Numbered from the stretch's first letter, positions 1 through 7,466 are shown. The stretch: DNA of 9,287 nt from an uncultured Polynucleobacter sp. (GCA_937996825.1 CALKUJ010000397.1:1-9287); one strand, 5' to 3'. The notes: a model not told the origin generated them from the letters alone. Translations and numbers: made by a program.

Positions 1-5
1 CTGAT

Positions 6-734
6 GTGACTTTGCCTGTTGCCTCATTTAGCCCTCTGTACGAGCAGATTAAGGCGATGATTTTGGCTAGTTTGCAAGCCTCTGAATGGCTTCCAGGGGA
101 GGCTATTCCCAGTGAAATGGAGCTGGCAGCCCGTTATGCCGTCAGTCAGGGTACGGTTCGCAAGGCAATTGATGAGCTTGCCGCCCAAAACCTCCTAGTT
201 CGTCGCCAAGGCAAGGGTACTTTTGTTGCCACCCATCAAGAGGATGACTGGCAGTACCGGTTTTTACGCTTAGCCCCAGACTCCGGTGAGAAATTTCACC
301 TTACCAATCAGTTTTTATCCTGCGAAAACACCAAAGCAAGCCCTTATGTGGCCAATTTGCTTAAATTAAAGGCAGGCGACCCCATCATTCATATCGACCG
401 GGTGCAGAGCTTCGCGGGCAAACCCATTGTTTTTGAAGAGATTTTTCTTCCTGGGGCGCGCTTTAAGGGCTTGGATCTAGAAGTCCTCAATGCTTGGCAT
501 GGCCCGGTATATGCCTTTTATGAGGGTCAGTACGCAACTCACATGGTGCGCGCGGAGGAAAAGATCAAGGCTGTAGCTGCTGATGAGACTTTAGCGAAGC
601 ACCTGCATTTAGCGCAGGGCGCGCCACTCCTTTCCGTGGAGCGGGTGGCTTTTACCTACGGGAATAAACCAGTAGAAATTCGTCACGCTAGATACGACAC
701 TTCAGAGCAGCATTACGAGAACAAATTGAACTAA
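6..734 (+). CDS. GntR-family (HutC/UTRA type) transcriptional regulator, 5' end uncertain
   Basis: A one-component DNA-binding regulator with an effector-binding domain. The N-terminal winged helix-turn-helix spans about residues 10-75: LYEQIK at 11-16, the recognition-helix region VSQGTVRKAIDEL at 46-58 and the wing RRQGKGTFV at 66-74, all typical of GntR. Residues about 95-235 look like a UTRA ligand-binding domain (IHIDRVQSFAGKPIVFEE, then the C-terminal VERVAFTYGNKPVEIRHARY). The 242-residue length is normal for HutC-type members. The GTG at 6 is the first start visible, but the frame stays open to the window edge, so the real start may lie upstream. The ATG at 4 is out of frame and is followed at once by TGA. 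It lies 132 bases before sdhC on the same strand, so control of sdh and its own expression is a reasonable inference. The effector is unknown; a TCA-cycle acid is possible but not shown. Confidence 0.88.
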   Translation: MTLPVASFSPLYEQIKAMILASLQASEWLPGEAIPSEMELAARYAVSQGTVRKAIDELAAQNLLVRRQGKGTFVATHQEDDWQYRFLRLAPDSGEKFHLTNQFLSCENTKASPYVANLLKLKAGDPIIHIDRVQSFAGKPIVFEEIFLPGARFKGLDLEVLNAWHGPVYAFYEGQYATHMVRAEEKIKAVAADETLAKHLHLAQGAPLLSVERVAFTYGNKPVEIRHARYDTSEQHYENKLN

Positions 735-798
735 GCAAATCAGTAAAAACCAGTAATTAACCCCTTTAAACGCCAAAAAATCCCCACCACCCCTAAGG

Positions 799-826
799 TT
801 TCCAATAGAATATGTTGCGATACAAC
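799..826 (+). promoter_or_regulatory. candidate sdh operon promoter
   Basis: A possible sigma-70 promoter in the GntR-sdhC gap: -35 TTTCCA (799-804, 4 of 6 to consensus), 16-base spacer, -10 TACAAC (821-826, 4 of 6), about 40 bases before the sdhC start. An alternative -10, TAGAAT (806-811, 5 of 6), has no good -35 partner at 17 bases. The rest of the gap is AC-rich and shows no terminator for the regulator gene. Both assignments are weak by eye; the neighbouring inverted repeat makes this part of the gap the best candidate. Confidence 0.35.
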
Positions 827-827
827 A
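813..827. promoter_or_regulatory. inverted repeat, candidate operator upstream of sdhC
   Basis: Perfect 5-base arms TGTTG (813-817) and CAACA (823-827) flank the 5-base centre CGATA. The repeat overlaps the candidate -10 box TACAAC and lies just after the alternative -10 TAGAAT, a position where a bound dimer would block transcription. GntR-family proteins bind short palindromes with GT...AC arms as dimers, and a GntR gene ends 78 bases upstream, so this is the most likely site for that regulator. That the two interact is inference. Confidence 0.4.
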
Positions 828-866
828 AAACCACACTGAACCTCCACCTAAAGATAGAGATTACCC

Positions 867-1286
867 ATGGTTGATTCACAGCAAAATGTAAAAAAAGATA
901 GACCTGTTTACAAAAATATTGGTCTTGCGCAATTGATCAAGTACCGCCTTCCTTGGGCCGGTAAAGTTTCAATTCTTCATCGTATTAGCGGAGCAGCACT
1001 GTTTTTGATGTTGCCTTTCTTGCTATATCTCTTGGATCAAAGTCTTGCTTCCGAAGTGAGCTATCAAAAGTTCCAGGCAATCACTGGCCACGTTCTAGTG
1101 AAAATTATTTGCCTTGGCTTGATCTGGTCTTTCTTGCACCATTTCTGCGCAGGTATTCGCTACCTCCTCTTGGATTTAGAGATCGGTGTTGAAAAGGTTG
1201 ATGCAAACCGCTCAGCGATCTTTGTATTTTTCTTGGGTCTCGCTTTGACTGCGGTTGTCGGTCTCAAATTATTCGGCTTGTACTAA
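867..1286 (+). CDS. sdhC: succinate dehydrogenase, cytochrome b556 membrane anchor subunit
   Basis: One of two membrane anchors of complex II (succinate:ubiquinone oxidoreductase) in the inner membrane; with SdhD it holds haem b and the ubiquinone site. The 139 residues carry the SdhC signature SILHRISG (36-43), where Ser36 and Arg40 match the quinone-site Ser27 and Arg31 of E. coli SdhC. The second signature HHFCAGIRYLLLD (91-103) places the haem ligand at His92 (E. coli His84). Tyr99 stands where E. coli has His91. Three hydrophobic segments are visible at about 42-58, 76-95 and 114-135. The N-terminal RPVY..IGL is typical. The start is the ATG at 867; the ribosome site before it is weak (AGAGA at 856-860). 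It is the first gene of the sdhCDAB operon. Confidence 0.95.
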   Translation: MVDSQQNVKKDRPVYKNIGLAQLIKYRLPWAGKVSILHRISGAALFLMLPFLLYLLDQSLASEVSYQKFQAITGHVLVKIICLGLIWSFLHHFCAGIRYLLLDLEIGVEKVDANRSAIFVFFLGLALTAVVGLKLFGLY

Positions 1287-1310
1287 GCGCACATCATTTA
1301 AGGAAATTTC

Positions 1311-1676
1311 ATGCCTATTTATCAAATTGGACCAAAGCGCTTAGTTGTAGGCGCTCATTACGGCCTTAAAGAGTGGATCATTCAACGCGTAACAGCAATT
1401 GTGATGGTGGTATTCACAGTTGTTTTGTTGGTTGACTATTGCGTTACCGGTAGCGCAACTTATGAAGGTTGGGCTGCTTTGTTTAGCAACCAATTCATGA
1501 AGTTATTGACGCTGTTGGCATTCATCAGCTTGTTCTATCACGCTTGGATTGGTATCCGCGACATCTGGATGGATTACATCAAGCCCGTCAGTATTCGTTT
1601 AACACTGCAAGTGTTGACCGTGTTGTATCTCGTAGCCTGTGCGGCCTATGCCGTTCAAATTTTGTGGAAAGTGTAA
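1311..1676 (+). CDS. sdhD: succinate dehydrogenase, hydrophobic membrane anchor subunit
   Basis: The second membrane anchor of complex II. The 121 residues have three hydrophobic helices (about 25-45, 62-84, 97-118) and a stretch closely matching E. coli SdhD: LLTLLAFISLFYHAWIG (65-81) and then DYIKP (88-92). His77 corresponds to E. coli His71 near the haem, and Asp88-Tyr89 to Asp82-Tyr83, where Tyr83 contacts ubiquinone. QRVTAI (25-30) matches the family VRATAI stretch. A good ribosome site AAGGAAA (1300-1306) precedes the ATG. The gap after sdhC is 24 bases, and the stop is 4 bases before the sdhA start, so the genes are clearly cotranscribed. Confidence 0.95.
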   Translation: MPIYQIGPKRLVVGAHYGLKEWIIQRVTAIVMVVFTVVLLVDYCVTGSATYEGWAALFSNQFMKLLTLLAFISLFYHAWIGIRDIWMDYIKPVSIRLTLQVLTVLYLVACAAYAVQILWKV

Positions 1677-1680
1677 TTCG

Positions 1681-3459
1681 ATGACTGCAATTAAAAAATC
1701 ATTGCCACGCCGCCGTTTTGATGCGGTGATTATTGGAGCAGGTGGTTCAGGTATGCGCGCTTCATTGCAGTTGGCTGAAGCCGGCTTGAATGTTGCTGTA
1801 CTGACTAAAGTTTTCCCAACACGTTCACATACTGTTGCTGCACAAGGTGGTATCGGTGCTTCATTGGGCAACATGAGTGAAGACAATTGGCACTATCACT
1901 TTTATGACACCATCAAAGGTTCTGACTGGTTAGGTGACCAAGATGCGATCGAGTTCATGTGTCGTGAAGCTCCAAAAGTGGTTTATGAGCTAGAGCATTA
2001 CGGTATGCCTTTTGACCGCAATCCAGACGGCACGATTTATCAGCGCCCATTCGGTGGTCACACCGCTAACTACGGTGAAAAAGCTGTACAACGCGCTTGT
2101 GCTGCTGCTGACCGTACAGGCCACGCTTTATTGCACACGCTTTATCAGCGTAACGTGCGCGCCAAGACACACTTCTTCGTTGAGTGGATGGCTCTAGACA
2201 TCATCCGTGACTCTGAAGGTGATGTGGTTGGTGTAACAGCATTAGAAATGGAAACTGGAGAAGTGCATATTCTTCAGGCTAAGTGCGTGATGTTTGCAAC
2301 TGGTGGTGCTGGCCGTATTTGGCAAGCTTCAACCAATGCCTTCATCAACACAGGTGACGGTATGGGTATGGCAGCGCGTGCTGGTGTACCACTAGAAGAC
2401 ATGGAGTTCTGGCAATTCCACCCAACTGGCGTAGCTGGTGCGGGTGTGTTGTTGACTGAAGGTTGTCGTGGTGAAGGTGCGATTCTTTTGAACAGCTCTG
2501 GCGAGCGATTCATGGAACGTTATGCGCCAACTCTTAAGGATCTAGCACCAAGAGACTTCATCTCTCGTTGTATGGACCAAGAGATCAAAGAGGGACGCGG
2601 TTGTGGTCCAAACAAAGACTACATCGAACTCGACTTAACTCACTTGGGCGCCGACACGATTCACAAGCGTTTGCCATCTGTTTACGAGATCGGTATCAAC
2701 TTCGCTAACGTGGACGTAACGAAGAACCCAATCCCAGTTGTACCAACGATTCACTACCAGATGGGTGGTATTCCAACTAACATTCATGGTCAAGTGGTAG
2801 CTCCTAAGAACGGTAACCCGAACGAAATCATCAATGGCTTCTACGCGATGGGTGAGTGCTCATGCGTATCAGTGCACGGTGCTAATCGTTTAGGTACTAA
2901 CTCATTGTTAGACTTGTTGGTATTCGGTCGTGCTGCTGGTAACCACGTTGTTGAAACAGCGTTGAAGCAAAAAGAGCACAAGCCACTTCCAGCAGATGCT
3001 GCTGATAGCTCATTGGCTCGTTTGGCAAAATTGGACAACTCAACATCTGGTGAGTACACACAAGATGTGGCCAATGACATTCGTAGCACGATGCAAAAGC
3101 ATTGCGGTGTGTTCCGTACTCAAGAACTCATGGACGGCGGCGTTACCAAAATGGCTGCAATCACTGAGCGCGCAAAGAACATTCACTTGAAAGACAAGTC
3201 AAAAGTGTTCAACACAGCTCGTATCGAAGCTCTTGAATTAGAGAACTTGGTTGAAGCTGCAAACGCCACCATGATTTCAGCTGCTGCTCGTAAAGAAAGT
3301 CGTGGTGCTCACGCTCACGATGATCATCCTCAGCGTGATGATCAGCAATGGATGAAGCACACACTTTGGTATAGCGAAGGCAACAAGCTTGATTACAAGC
3401 CTGTGAAGTTAACTCCGCTGACCGTTGAATCTATTCCACCAAAAGTTCGTACTTTCTAA
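1681..3459 (+). CDS. sdhA: succinate dehydrogenase flavoprotein subunit
   Basis: The catalytic subunit of complex II: oxidises succinate to fumarate with covalently bound FAD, on the cytoplasmic face of the inner membrane. From the ATG at 1681 it is 592 residues, a usual length in Burkholderiales. Visible features: dinucleotide fold GAGGSGMRAS (19-28); RSHTVAAQGG (48-57), where His50 is the covalent FAD site (E. coli His45); HPTG with His247 (E. coli His242); LAPRDFISR with the catalytic Arg291 (E. coli Arg286); HYQMGGIPTN with His358; ANRLGTNSLLDLLVFGRAAG in the FAD domain; and the C-terminal RESRGAHA-type segment ending in KVRTF. An in-frame GTG at 1639 and ATG at 1648 would add residues lying inside sdhD and lacking family similarity. 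The chosen ATG has a ribosome site, TGGAAAG (1665-1671), within the sdhD tail. Confidence 0.97.
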   Translation: MTAIKKSLPRRRFDAVIIGAGGSGMRASLQLAEAGLNVAVLTKVFPTRSHTVAAQGGIGASLGNMSEDNWHYHFYDTIKGSDWLGDQDAIEFMCREAPKVVYELEHYGMPFDRNPDGTIYQRPFGGHTANYGEKAVQRACAAADRTGHALLHTLYQRNVRAKTHFFVEWMALDIIRDSEGDVVGVTALEMETGEVHILQAKCVMFATGGAGRIWQASTNAFINTGDGMGMAARAGVPLEDMEFWQFHPTGVAGAGVLLTEGCRGEGAILLNSSGERFMERYAPTLKDLAPRDFISRCMDQEIKEGRGCGPNKDYIELDLTHLGADTIHKRLPSVYEIGINFANVDVTKNPIPVVPTIHYQMGGIPTNIHGQVVAPKNGNPNEIINGFYAMGECSCVSVHGANRLGTNSLLDLLVFGRAAGNHVVETALKQKEHKPLPADAADSSLARLAKLDNSTSGEYTQDVANDIRSTMQKHCGVFRTQELMDGGVTKMAAITERAKNIHLKDKSKVFNTARIEALELENLVEAANATMISAAARKESRGAHAHDDHPQRDDQQWMKHTLWYSEGNKLDYKPVKLTPLTVESIPPKVRTF

Positions 3460-3477
3460 AAGTATTAAGGAAGAAAC

Positions 3478-4185
3478 ATGAGCGATACACGTATATTTGA
3501 AGTCTACCGTTACGATCCAGAAGTCGACGCAGCGCCACGCATGCAAACCTATGAAGTGGTGTTGGATGGCTCTGAGCGCATGTTGTTAGATGCGTTGATG
3601 AAGCTAAAGAAAATGGATGAGACTTTGTCTTTCCGCCGCTCTTGCCGCGAAGGCGTTTGTGGTTCTGATGCCATGAACATCAACGGTAAGAATGGTTTGG
3701 CTTGCTTGACCAATATGTTGACTTTGCCAAAGAAGATTTCTTTGCGCCCACTACCTGGTTTGCCAGTGGTGCGTGACTTGATCGTTGACATGACTCAGTT
3801 CTTCAAGCAATACCACTCGATTCGTCCATATTTGGTGAACGACACACCGCCTCCTGAGAAAGAGCGTTTGCAAAGTCCAGAAGAGCGTGAAGAGTTGGAT
3901 GGTTTGTATGAGTGCATCTTGTGTGCTTCATGCTCAACATCTTGCCCATCATTCTGGTGGAACCCTGATAAATTTGTGGGCCCAGCTGGTTTGTTGCAAG
4001 CCTATCGTTTCATTGCTGACAGCCGTGACCAGGTGACATCAGAGCGTTTGGATAACTTAGAAGATCCATACCGTTTGTTCCGTTGCCACACCATCATGAA
4101 CTGTGTGGATGTTTGTCCTAAGGGATTGAACCCAACAAAGGCGATTGGTAAGATCAAAGAGTTAATGGTTCGCAGAGCTGTTTAA
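3478..4185 (+). CDS. sdhB: succinate dehydrogenase iron-sulfur subunit
   Basis: The electron-transfer subunit of complex II, passing electrons from SdhA FAD to ubiquinone through three clusters. The 235-residue protein shows all ligands. The [2Fe-2S] site is in SCREGVCGSD...LAC: Cys56, Cys61, Asp64 and Cys76, with Asp as in E. coli. The [4Fe-4S] site is Cys146, Cys149, Cys152 plus Cys213. The [3Fe-4S] site is Cys156, Cys203 and Cys209. CPSFWWNPDKFVGPAGLL (156-173) includes Trp161, matching E. coli Trp164 at the quinone site, and His204 matches His207. AAGGAAG (3467-3473) is a good ribosome site. The stop shares one base with the next ATG (TAATG, 4183-4187), which suggests coupled translation of sdhE. 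Confidence 0.97.
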   Translation: MSDTRIFEVYRYDPEVDAAPRMQTYEVVLDGSERMLLDALMKLKKMDETLSFRRSCREGVCGSDAMNINGKNGLACLTNMLTLPKKISLRPLPGLPVVRDLIVDMTQFFKQYHSIRPYLVNDTPPPEKERLQSPEEREELDGLYECILCASCSTSCPSFWWNPDKFVGPAGLLQAYRFIADSRDQVTSERLDNLEDPYRLFRCHTIMNCVDVCPKGLNPTKAIGKIKELMVRRAV

Positions 4186-4448
4186 TGCCGATACCATCTG
4201 AAACCTTGTCGCTCTTGCGTTGGCGTGCGCGACGAGGTTTGCTAGAAAATGATTTGATGATGGAGCGCTTCTTTGAGCGCTTTCATGATCAGATTGAAGA
4301 GAGTGACTTAGAGCCTCTCAATGCTTTGCTAGATTTAAGTGACAATGACTTGATGGATTTGTTGCTGCGTCGCAAGGAACCGGAGGGGGAGCTTGCGAAT
4401 GAGGGTGTGCATCGTGTCCTAGCCATGCTGCGCCCAGTTAGAAATTAA
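4185..4448 (+). CDS. sdhE: SdhE, FAD assembly factor for succinate dehydrogenase
   Basis: A small soluble chaperone of the SdhE/YgfY/Sdh5 family that promotes covalent attachment of FAD to SdhA. The 87 residues contain the family RGxxE motif as RGLLE (17-21), preceded by the basic RWRARR (12-17) and followed by acidic and hydrophobic helices (NDLMMERFFERF, then LSDNDLMDLLLRRKEP). The length is typical. Its ATG overlaps the sdhB stop by one base and no strong ribosome site is evident, so reinitiation from sdhB is likely. Position directly after sdhB supports the assignment. Confidence 0.93.
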   Translation: MPIPSETLSLLRWRARRGLLENDLMMERFFERFHDQIEESDLEPLNALLDLSDNDLMDLLLRRKEPEGELANEGVHRVLAMLRPVRN

Positions 4449-4526
4449 TCGTTTCTACAAAAAGAAGTTGCTGGGAATAAAACTTGTTAGTTTGCTAAAA
4501 ACAAAACGCGTATAAGGGATTGAGAT

Positions 4527-5837
4527 ATGAACGCAACAAATGAAAAAGCCACGTTATCGTTCTCTGATGGCACACCTGCCATCGAGTTACCAATCTATAA
4601 GGGAGTGGTTGGCCCTGACGTGATTGATATTCGCAAACTTTATGGTCAAACAGGTAAGTTCACCTATGACCCAGGTTTTATGTCTACAGCTTCATGCAAT
4701 TCAAAGATCACTTATATCGATGGTGACAAAGGTGAGTTGCTTTATCGCGGTTACCAGATCCAAGATTTGGCGACTAACTGTGACTTCTTGGAATCTTGCT
4801 ACTTGCTATTAAAAGGCGAGTTGCCAAACGCTAAGCAAAAACAAGAATTTGATAACTTGGTCATGCACCACACCATGGTGCACGAGCAGATGCAATTCTT
4901 CTTGCGCGGTTTCCGCCGTGATGCGCACCCAATGGCAGTGTTAACTGGCTTGGTTGGTGCGATGGCTGCTTTCTACCACGATGGTTTAGACATCAATGAT
5001 GCTCACCAGCGTGAAGTTTCACAAATTCGTTTGATCGCAAAAATGCCAACATTGGTAGCGATGGCCTATAAATACTCTGTTGGTCAGCCATTTGTTTATC
5101 CAAAGAACAATCTTTCATACACAGCCAACTTCATGCAAATGATGTTTGCAACTCCTTGTGAAGAGTACAAGGTGAATGATGTGTTGGTCAGAGCTTTGGA
5201 TCGCATTTTCATTTTGCACGCTGATCACGAACAAAATGCTTCAACCTCAACAGTTCGTTTGGCTGGTTCTTCAGGCACTAACCCATTTGCGGCGATTGCT
5301 GCTGGTGTGGCTTGCTTGTGGGGTCCTGCTCACGGTGGTGCAAACGAAGCTTGCTTGCAGATGTTGGAAGAAATTCAGGCCAACGGTGGCGTTGAGAAGA
5401 TCGATGACTTCATCGCTAAAGTCAAAGACAAGAACTCTGGCGTGCGTTTGATGGGCTTCGGTCACCGTGTGTATAAAAACTTTGACCCACGCGCTAAATT
5501 GATGCGTGAAACTTGTCATGAAGTTCTCAAAGAGTTAGGTCTTGAGAACGACCCATTGTTCAAGCTAGCAATGACACTTGAGAAGATTGCTTTGGAAGAC
5601 GAATACTTCGTGAGCCGCAAGCTTTATCCAAACGTTGACTTCTACTCAGGCATTGTTCAGCGTGCATTAGGTATCCCAACTGAAATGTTCACTTGTATTT
5701 TTGCTCTTGCACGTACAGTGGGTTGGATTTCTCAGTGGGAAGAAATGATCACTGATTCAGAATATAAGATTGGTCGTCCACGCCAGTTGTTTGTTGGTAG
5801 CCCAACACGCTCTGTTCAACCAATCTCCAAGCGTTAA
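4527..5837 (+). CDS. gltA: citrate synthase
   Basis: Condenses oxaloacetate and acetyl-CoA to citrate, the entry step of the TCA cycle, in the cytoplasm. The 436 residues are full length for the bacterial GltA type. Catalytic residues are visible: His269 in GPAHGGANEA, His313 in MGFGHRVYKN and Asp371 in VDFYSG, corresponding to E. coli His264, His305 and Asp362. HADHEQNASTSTVRLAGS (231-248) is the conserved substrate-site segment. Ribosome site AAGGGA (4514-4519) lies 7 bases before the ATG. The 78-base AT-rich gap after sdhE (4449-4526) could hold its own promoter, for example TTGCTG at 4468, but I find no convincing -10 partner and no terminator, so readthrough from sdh is likely. Allosteric NADH sensitivity cannot be judged here. 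Confidence 0.97.
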   Translation: MNATNEKATLSFSDGTPAIELPIYKGVVGPDVIDIRKLYGQTGKFTYDPGFMSTASCNSKITYIDGDKGELLYRGYQIQDLATNCDFLESCYLLLKGELPNAKQKQEFDNLVMHHTMVHEQMQFFLRGFRRDAHPMAVLTGLVGAMAAFYHDGLDINDAHQREVSQIRLIAKMPTLVAMAYKYSVGQPFVYPKNNLSYTANFMQMMFATPCEEYKVNDVLVRALDRIFILHADHEQNASTSTVRLAGSSGTNPFAAIAAGVACLWGPAHGGANEACLQMLEEIQANGGVEKIDDFIAKVKDKNSGVRLMGFGHRVYKNFDPRAKLMRETCHEVLKELGLENDPLFKLAMTLEKIALEDEYFVSRKLYPNVDFYSGIVQRALGIPTEMFTCIFALARTVGWISQWEEMITDSEYKIGRPRQLFVGSPTRSVQPISKR

Positions 5838-5849
5838 TTAGGAAGATTC

Positions 5850-7262
5850 ATGGCACGTACTTTGTATGACAAGTTGTGGGATGACCATGTTGTTCATATG
5901 GAAGAGGACGGTACCACCGTCCTCTACATTGATCGACAGTTATTGCATGAAGTAACCAGCCCTCAAGCCTTTGAGGGTTTGTCTTTAGCGAAGCGCCCAG
6001 TTTGGAGAAACTCAGCGAACTTGGCGGTGTCCGATCACAACGTTCCTACAACTGATCGTTCTGAAGGTATCAAAGATCCTGTGTCACGTTTGCAAATCGA
6101 CACCTTGGATCAGAACTGCGATACCTTTGGCATCACTCAATACAAAATGCACGACAAGCGTCAAGGCATCGTCCACGTGATTGGACCAGAGCAGGGCGCG
6201 ACATTGCCTGGCATGACAGTGGTTTGTGGTGATTCTCATACAAGTACGCATGGTGCTTTTGGTGCCTTGGCATTTGGCATCGGTACATCAGAAGTTGAGC
6301 ACGTGTTGGCCACGCAAACATTGCTCATGAAGAAAAGTAAAAACATGTTGGTGCGAGTCGAAGGTCAATTACCTTTGGGTTGCTCTGCTAAAGACATCGT
6401 TTTAGCCATTATTGGCAAGATTGGTACTGCTGGCGGCACTGGTTACACGATTGAGTTTGCCGGTTCAGCGATTCGCTCTTTGTCGATGGAAGGTCGCATG
6501 ACCATCTGCAATATGGCGATTGAAGCGGGTGCTCGTGCAGGTCTTGTGGGTGTTGATGAAACTACCATCAACTACGTCAAAGGTCGTCCTTATGCTCCTG
6601 CAGAGGGTGAGGCTTGGCGTCAAGCATTGCAGTATTGGAGAAAATTGCACACCGATGAAGGTGCGGTATTTGACCGAGTGGTTGAATTGCGCGCAGAAGA
6701 GATCAAGCCTCAAGTGACTTGGGGTACTTCACCAGAAATGGTTTTATCGATTGAAGACAAAGTACCTGATCCAGAAAAAGAAAGAGATCCGGTCAAGCGT
6801 GAAGCCATGGAAAGAGCTCTCAGCTATATGGCGCTCACGCCTAATACGGCGATTGAAGCCATCACGGTTGATAAGGTGTTCATTGGCTCATGCACCAACA
6901 GCCGTATTGAAGACATTCGTGCTGCTGCTCGTGTTGTTGAGCGCATCGCTAAGAAAGTATCGCCGACTGTGAAGTTGGCCATGGTCGTTCCTGGTTCTGG
7001 CTTGGTCAAAGAGCAAGCTGAGCGCGAAGGTTTGGATCGTGTGTTCAAAGCTGCTGGCTTTGAATGGCGTGAGCCTGGTTGCTCCATGTGTTTGGCAATG
7101 AATGCTGATCGCTTAGAGCCAGGTGAGCGTTGTGCTTCGACATCAAACCGTAATTTTGAGGGACGCCAAGGTAATGGCGGAAGAACGCATTTAGTTAGTC
7201 CTGCGATGGCCGCAGCCGCAGCGTTAGAAGGTCACTTTGTTGATGTTCGTAAAATAGCGTAA
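5850..7262 (+). CDS. leuC: 3-isopropylmalate dehydratase large subunit
   Basis: With LeuD it forms isopropylmalate isomerase, converting 2- to 3-isopropylmalate in leucine biosynthesis; an aconitase-family [4Fe-4S] enzyme of the cytoplasm. The 470-residue protein starts with the typical TLYDKLWDDHVV (4-15), has GDSHTSTHGAFGALAFGIGT (127-146), and carries the three cluster cysteines: Cys348 in IGSCTNSRIED, and Cys411 and Cys414 in EPGCSMCLAMN. Ribosome site AGGAAG (5840-5845) precedes the ATG. Only 12 bases separate it from gltA, with no terminator, so it is probably transcribed at least partly from upstream promoters. Its first 130 bases contain two strong hairpins, listed separately. Confidence 0.97.
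   Translation: MARTLYDKLWDDHVVHMEEDGTTVLYIDRQLLHEVTSPQAFEGLSLAKRPVWRNSANLAVSDHNVPTTDRSEGIKDPVSRLQIDTLDQNCDTFGITQYKMHDKRQGIVHVIGPEQGATLPGMTVVCGDSHTSTHGAFGALAFGIGTSEVEHVLATQTLLMKKSKNMLVRVEGQLPLGCSAKDIVLAIIGKIGTAGGTGYTIEFAGSAIRSLSMEGRMTICNMAIEAGARAGLVGVDETTINYVKGRPYAPAEGEAWRQALQYWRKLHTDEGAVFDRVVELRAEEIKPQVTWGTSPEMVLSIEDKVPDPEKERDPVKREAMERALSYMALTPNTAIEAITVDKVFIGSCTNSRIEDIRAAARVVERIAKKVSPTVKLAMVVPGSGLVKEQAEREGLDRVFKAAGFEWREPGCSMCLAMNADRLEPGERCASTSNRNFEGRQGNGGRTHLVSPAMAAAAALEGHFVDVRKIA
5903..5925 (+). other. 10-bp perfect hairpin inside the start of leuC
   Basis: Arms AGAGGACGGT (5903-5912) and ACCGTCCTCT (5916-5925) are exact reverse complements around a 3-base ACC loop. The structure begins 53 bases after the leuC start and covers codons 18-26. 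It depends on the codons ACC ACC GTC CTC, whereas neighbouring genes mostly use GTT or GTG for Val and TTG for Leu, so it may be selected. A role in mRNA stability, translation or transcriptional pausing is conjecture. Confidence 0.45.
5958..5979 (+). other. second hairpin inside the start of leuC, followed by a U-rich stretch
   Basis: Arms CCCTCAA (5960-5966) and TTGAGGG (5971-5977) are perfect around the loop GCCT; a G-U and an A-U pair could extend the stem outward to 5958/5979. The stretch after it, TTTGTCTTT (5978-5986), is U-rich but interrupted, so this resembles a weak intrinsic terminator or pause site. It sits 32 bases after the first hairpin and within coding sequence, where translating ribosomes would normally open it. 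Confidence 0.35.
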
Positions 7263-7280
7263 ATCCCGGAGACAATAAAT

Positions 7281-7466
7281 ATGAAAAATTTAAAATTAGT
7301 TCTAGCTTGTTTGATGGCAACCGCATTGATGGGTTGCAATACGATCGCTGGTCTTGGTCAAGACCTTCAGAACTTGGGCAGCGTGGTTGATAAAAACACT
7401 TCTAAGAAATCTGATTCAGGCAAGGAAGCTCCTAATTCTGGCGTGGTCGTTACCCCGGTTAAATAA
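7281..7466 (+). CDS. small entericidin-like lipoprotein
   Basis: A 61-residue predicted lipoprotein. It has a short basic start (MKNLK), a hydrophobic segment (LVLACLMATALMG, 6-18) and a lipobox LMGC with the acylated Cys at 19. Met at the -2 position is less common, but the context is convincing. After the cysteine, NTIAGLGQDLQNLG (20-33) matches the entericidin A/B (EcnAB) family pattern. The tail (34-61) is polar, Lys/Ser-rich and probably disordered. Asn at +2 does not signal inner-membrane retention, so the outer membrane is expected. GGAGA (7268-7272) is a good ribosome site. The gene lies between leuC and leuD, and its stop overlaps the leuD ATG. E. coli entericidins are linked to stress and a toxin/antidote pair; no such partner is visible here, so function is unknown. 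Confidence 0.8.
   Translation: MKNLKLVLACLMATALMGCNTIAGLGQDLQNLGSVVDKNTSKKSDSGKEAPNSGVVVTPVK

Noticed and set aside
4..9. ATG at position 4 as a start for the regulator
   Set aside because: It is in another frame and is followed directly by TGA; the regulator frame begins at the GTG at 6 or further left.
1639..1680. Upstream in-frame starts (GTG 1639, ATG 1648) extending sdhA by up to 14 residues
   Set aside because: The extra residues lie inside the sdhD coding end, do not resemble SdhA N-termini, and the ATG at 1681 gives the family length of 592 with a ribosome site.
1599..1886. Minus-strand open frames opposite sdhA, sdhB, gltA, leuC and leuB (for example 1599-1886, 2274-2513, 6824-7087)
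   Set aside because: Their translations show no recognisable family, they lie fully opposite well-supported genes, and they look like byproducts of the coding strand.
3319..3344. Repeated GATGATCA elements near the end of sdhA
   Set aside because: They encode the conserved Asp/His-rich C-terminal segment of SdhA (HDDHPQRDDQQW); explained by the protein.
4262..4284. GAGCGCTT direct repeat in sdhE
   Set aside because: It results from the conserved ERFFERF residues and has no support as a separate element.
4484..4504. Possible hairpin in the sdhE-gltA gap (TTGTT...AACAA or TTAG-TTTG-CTAA) as a terminator
   Set aside because: The stems are short, AT-only or nearly so, mutually exclusive, and not followed by a T run; too weak to call.
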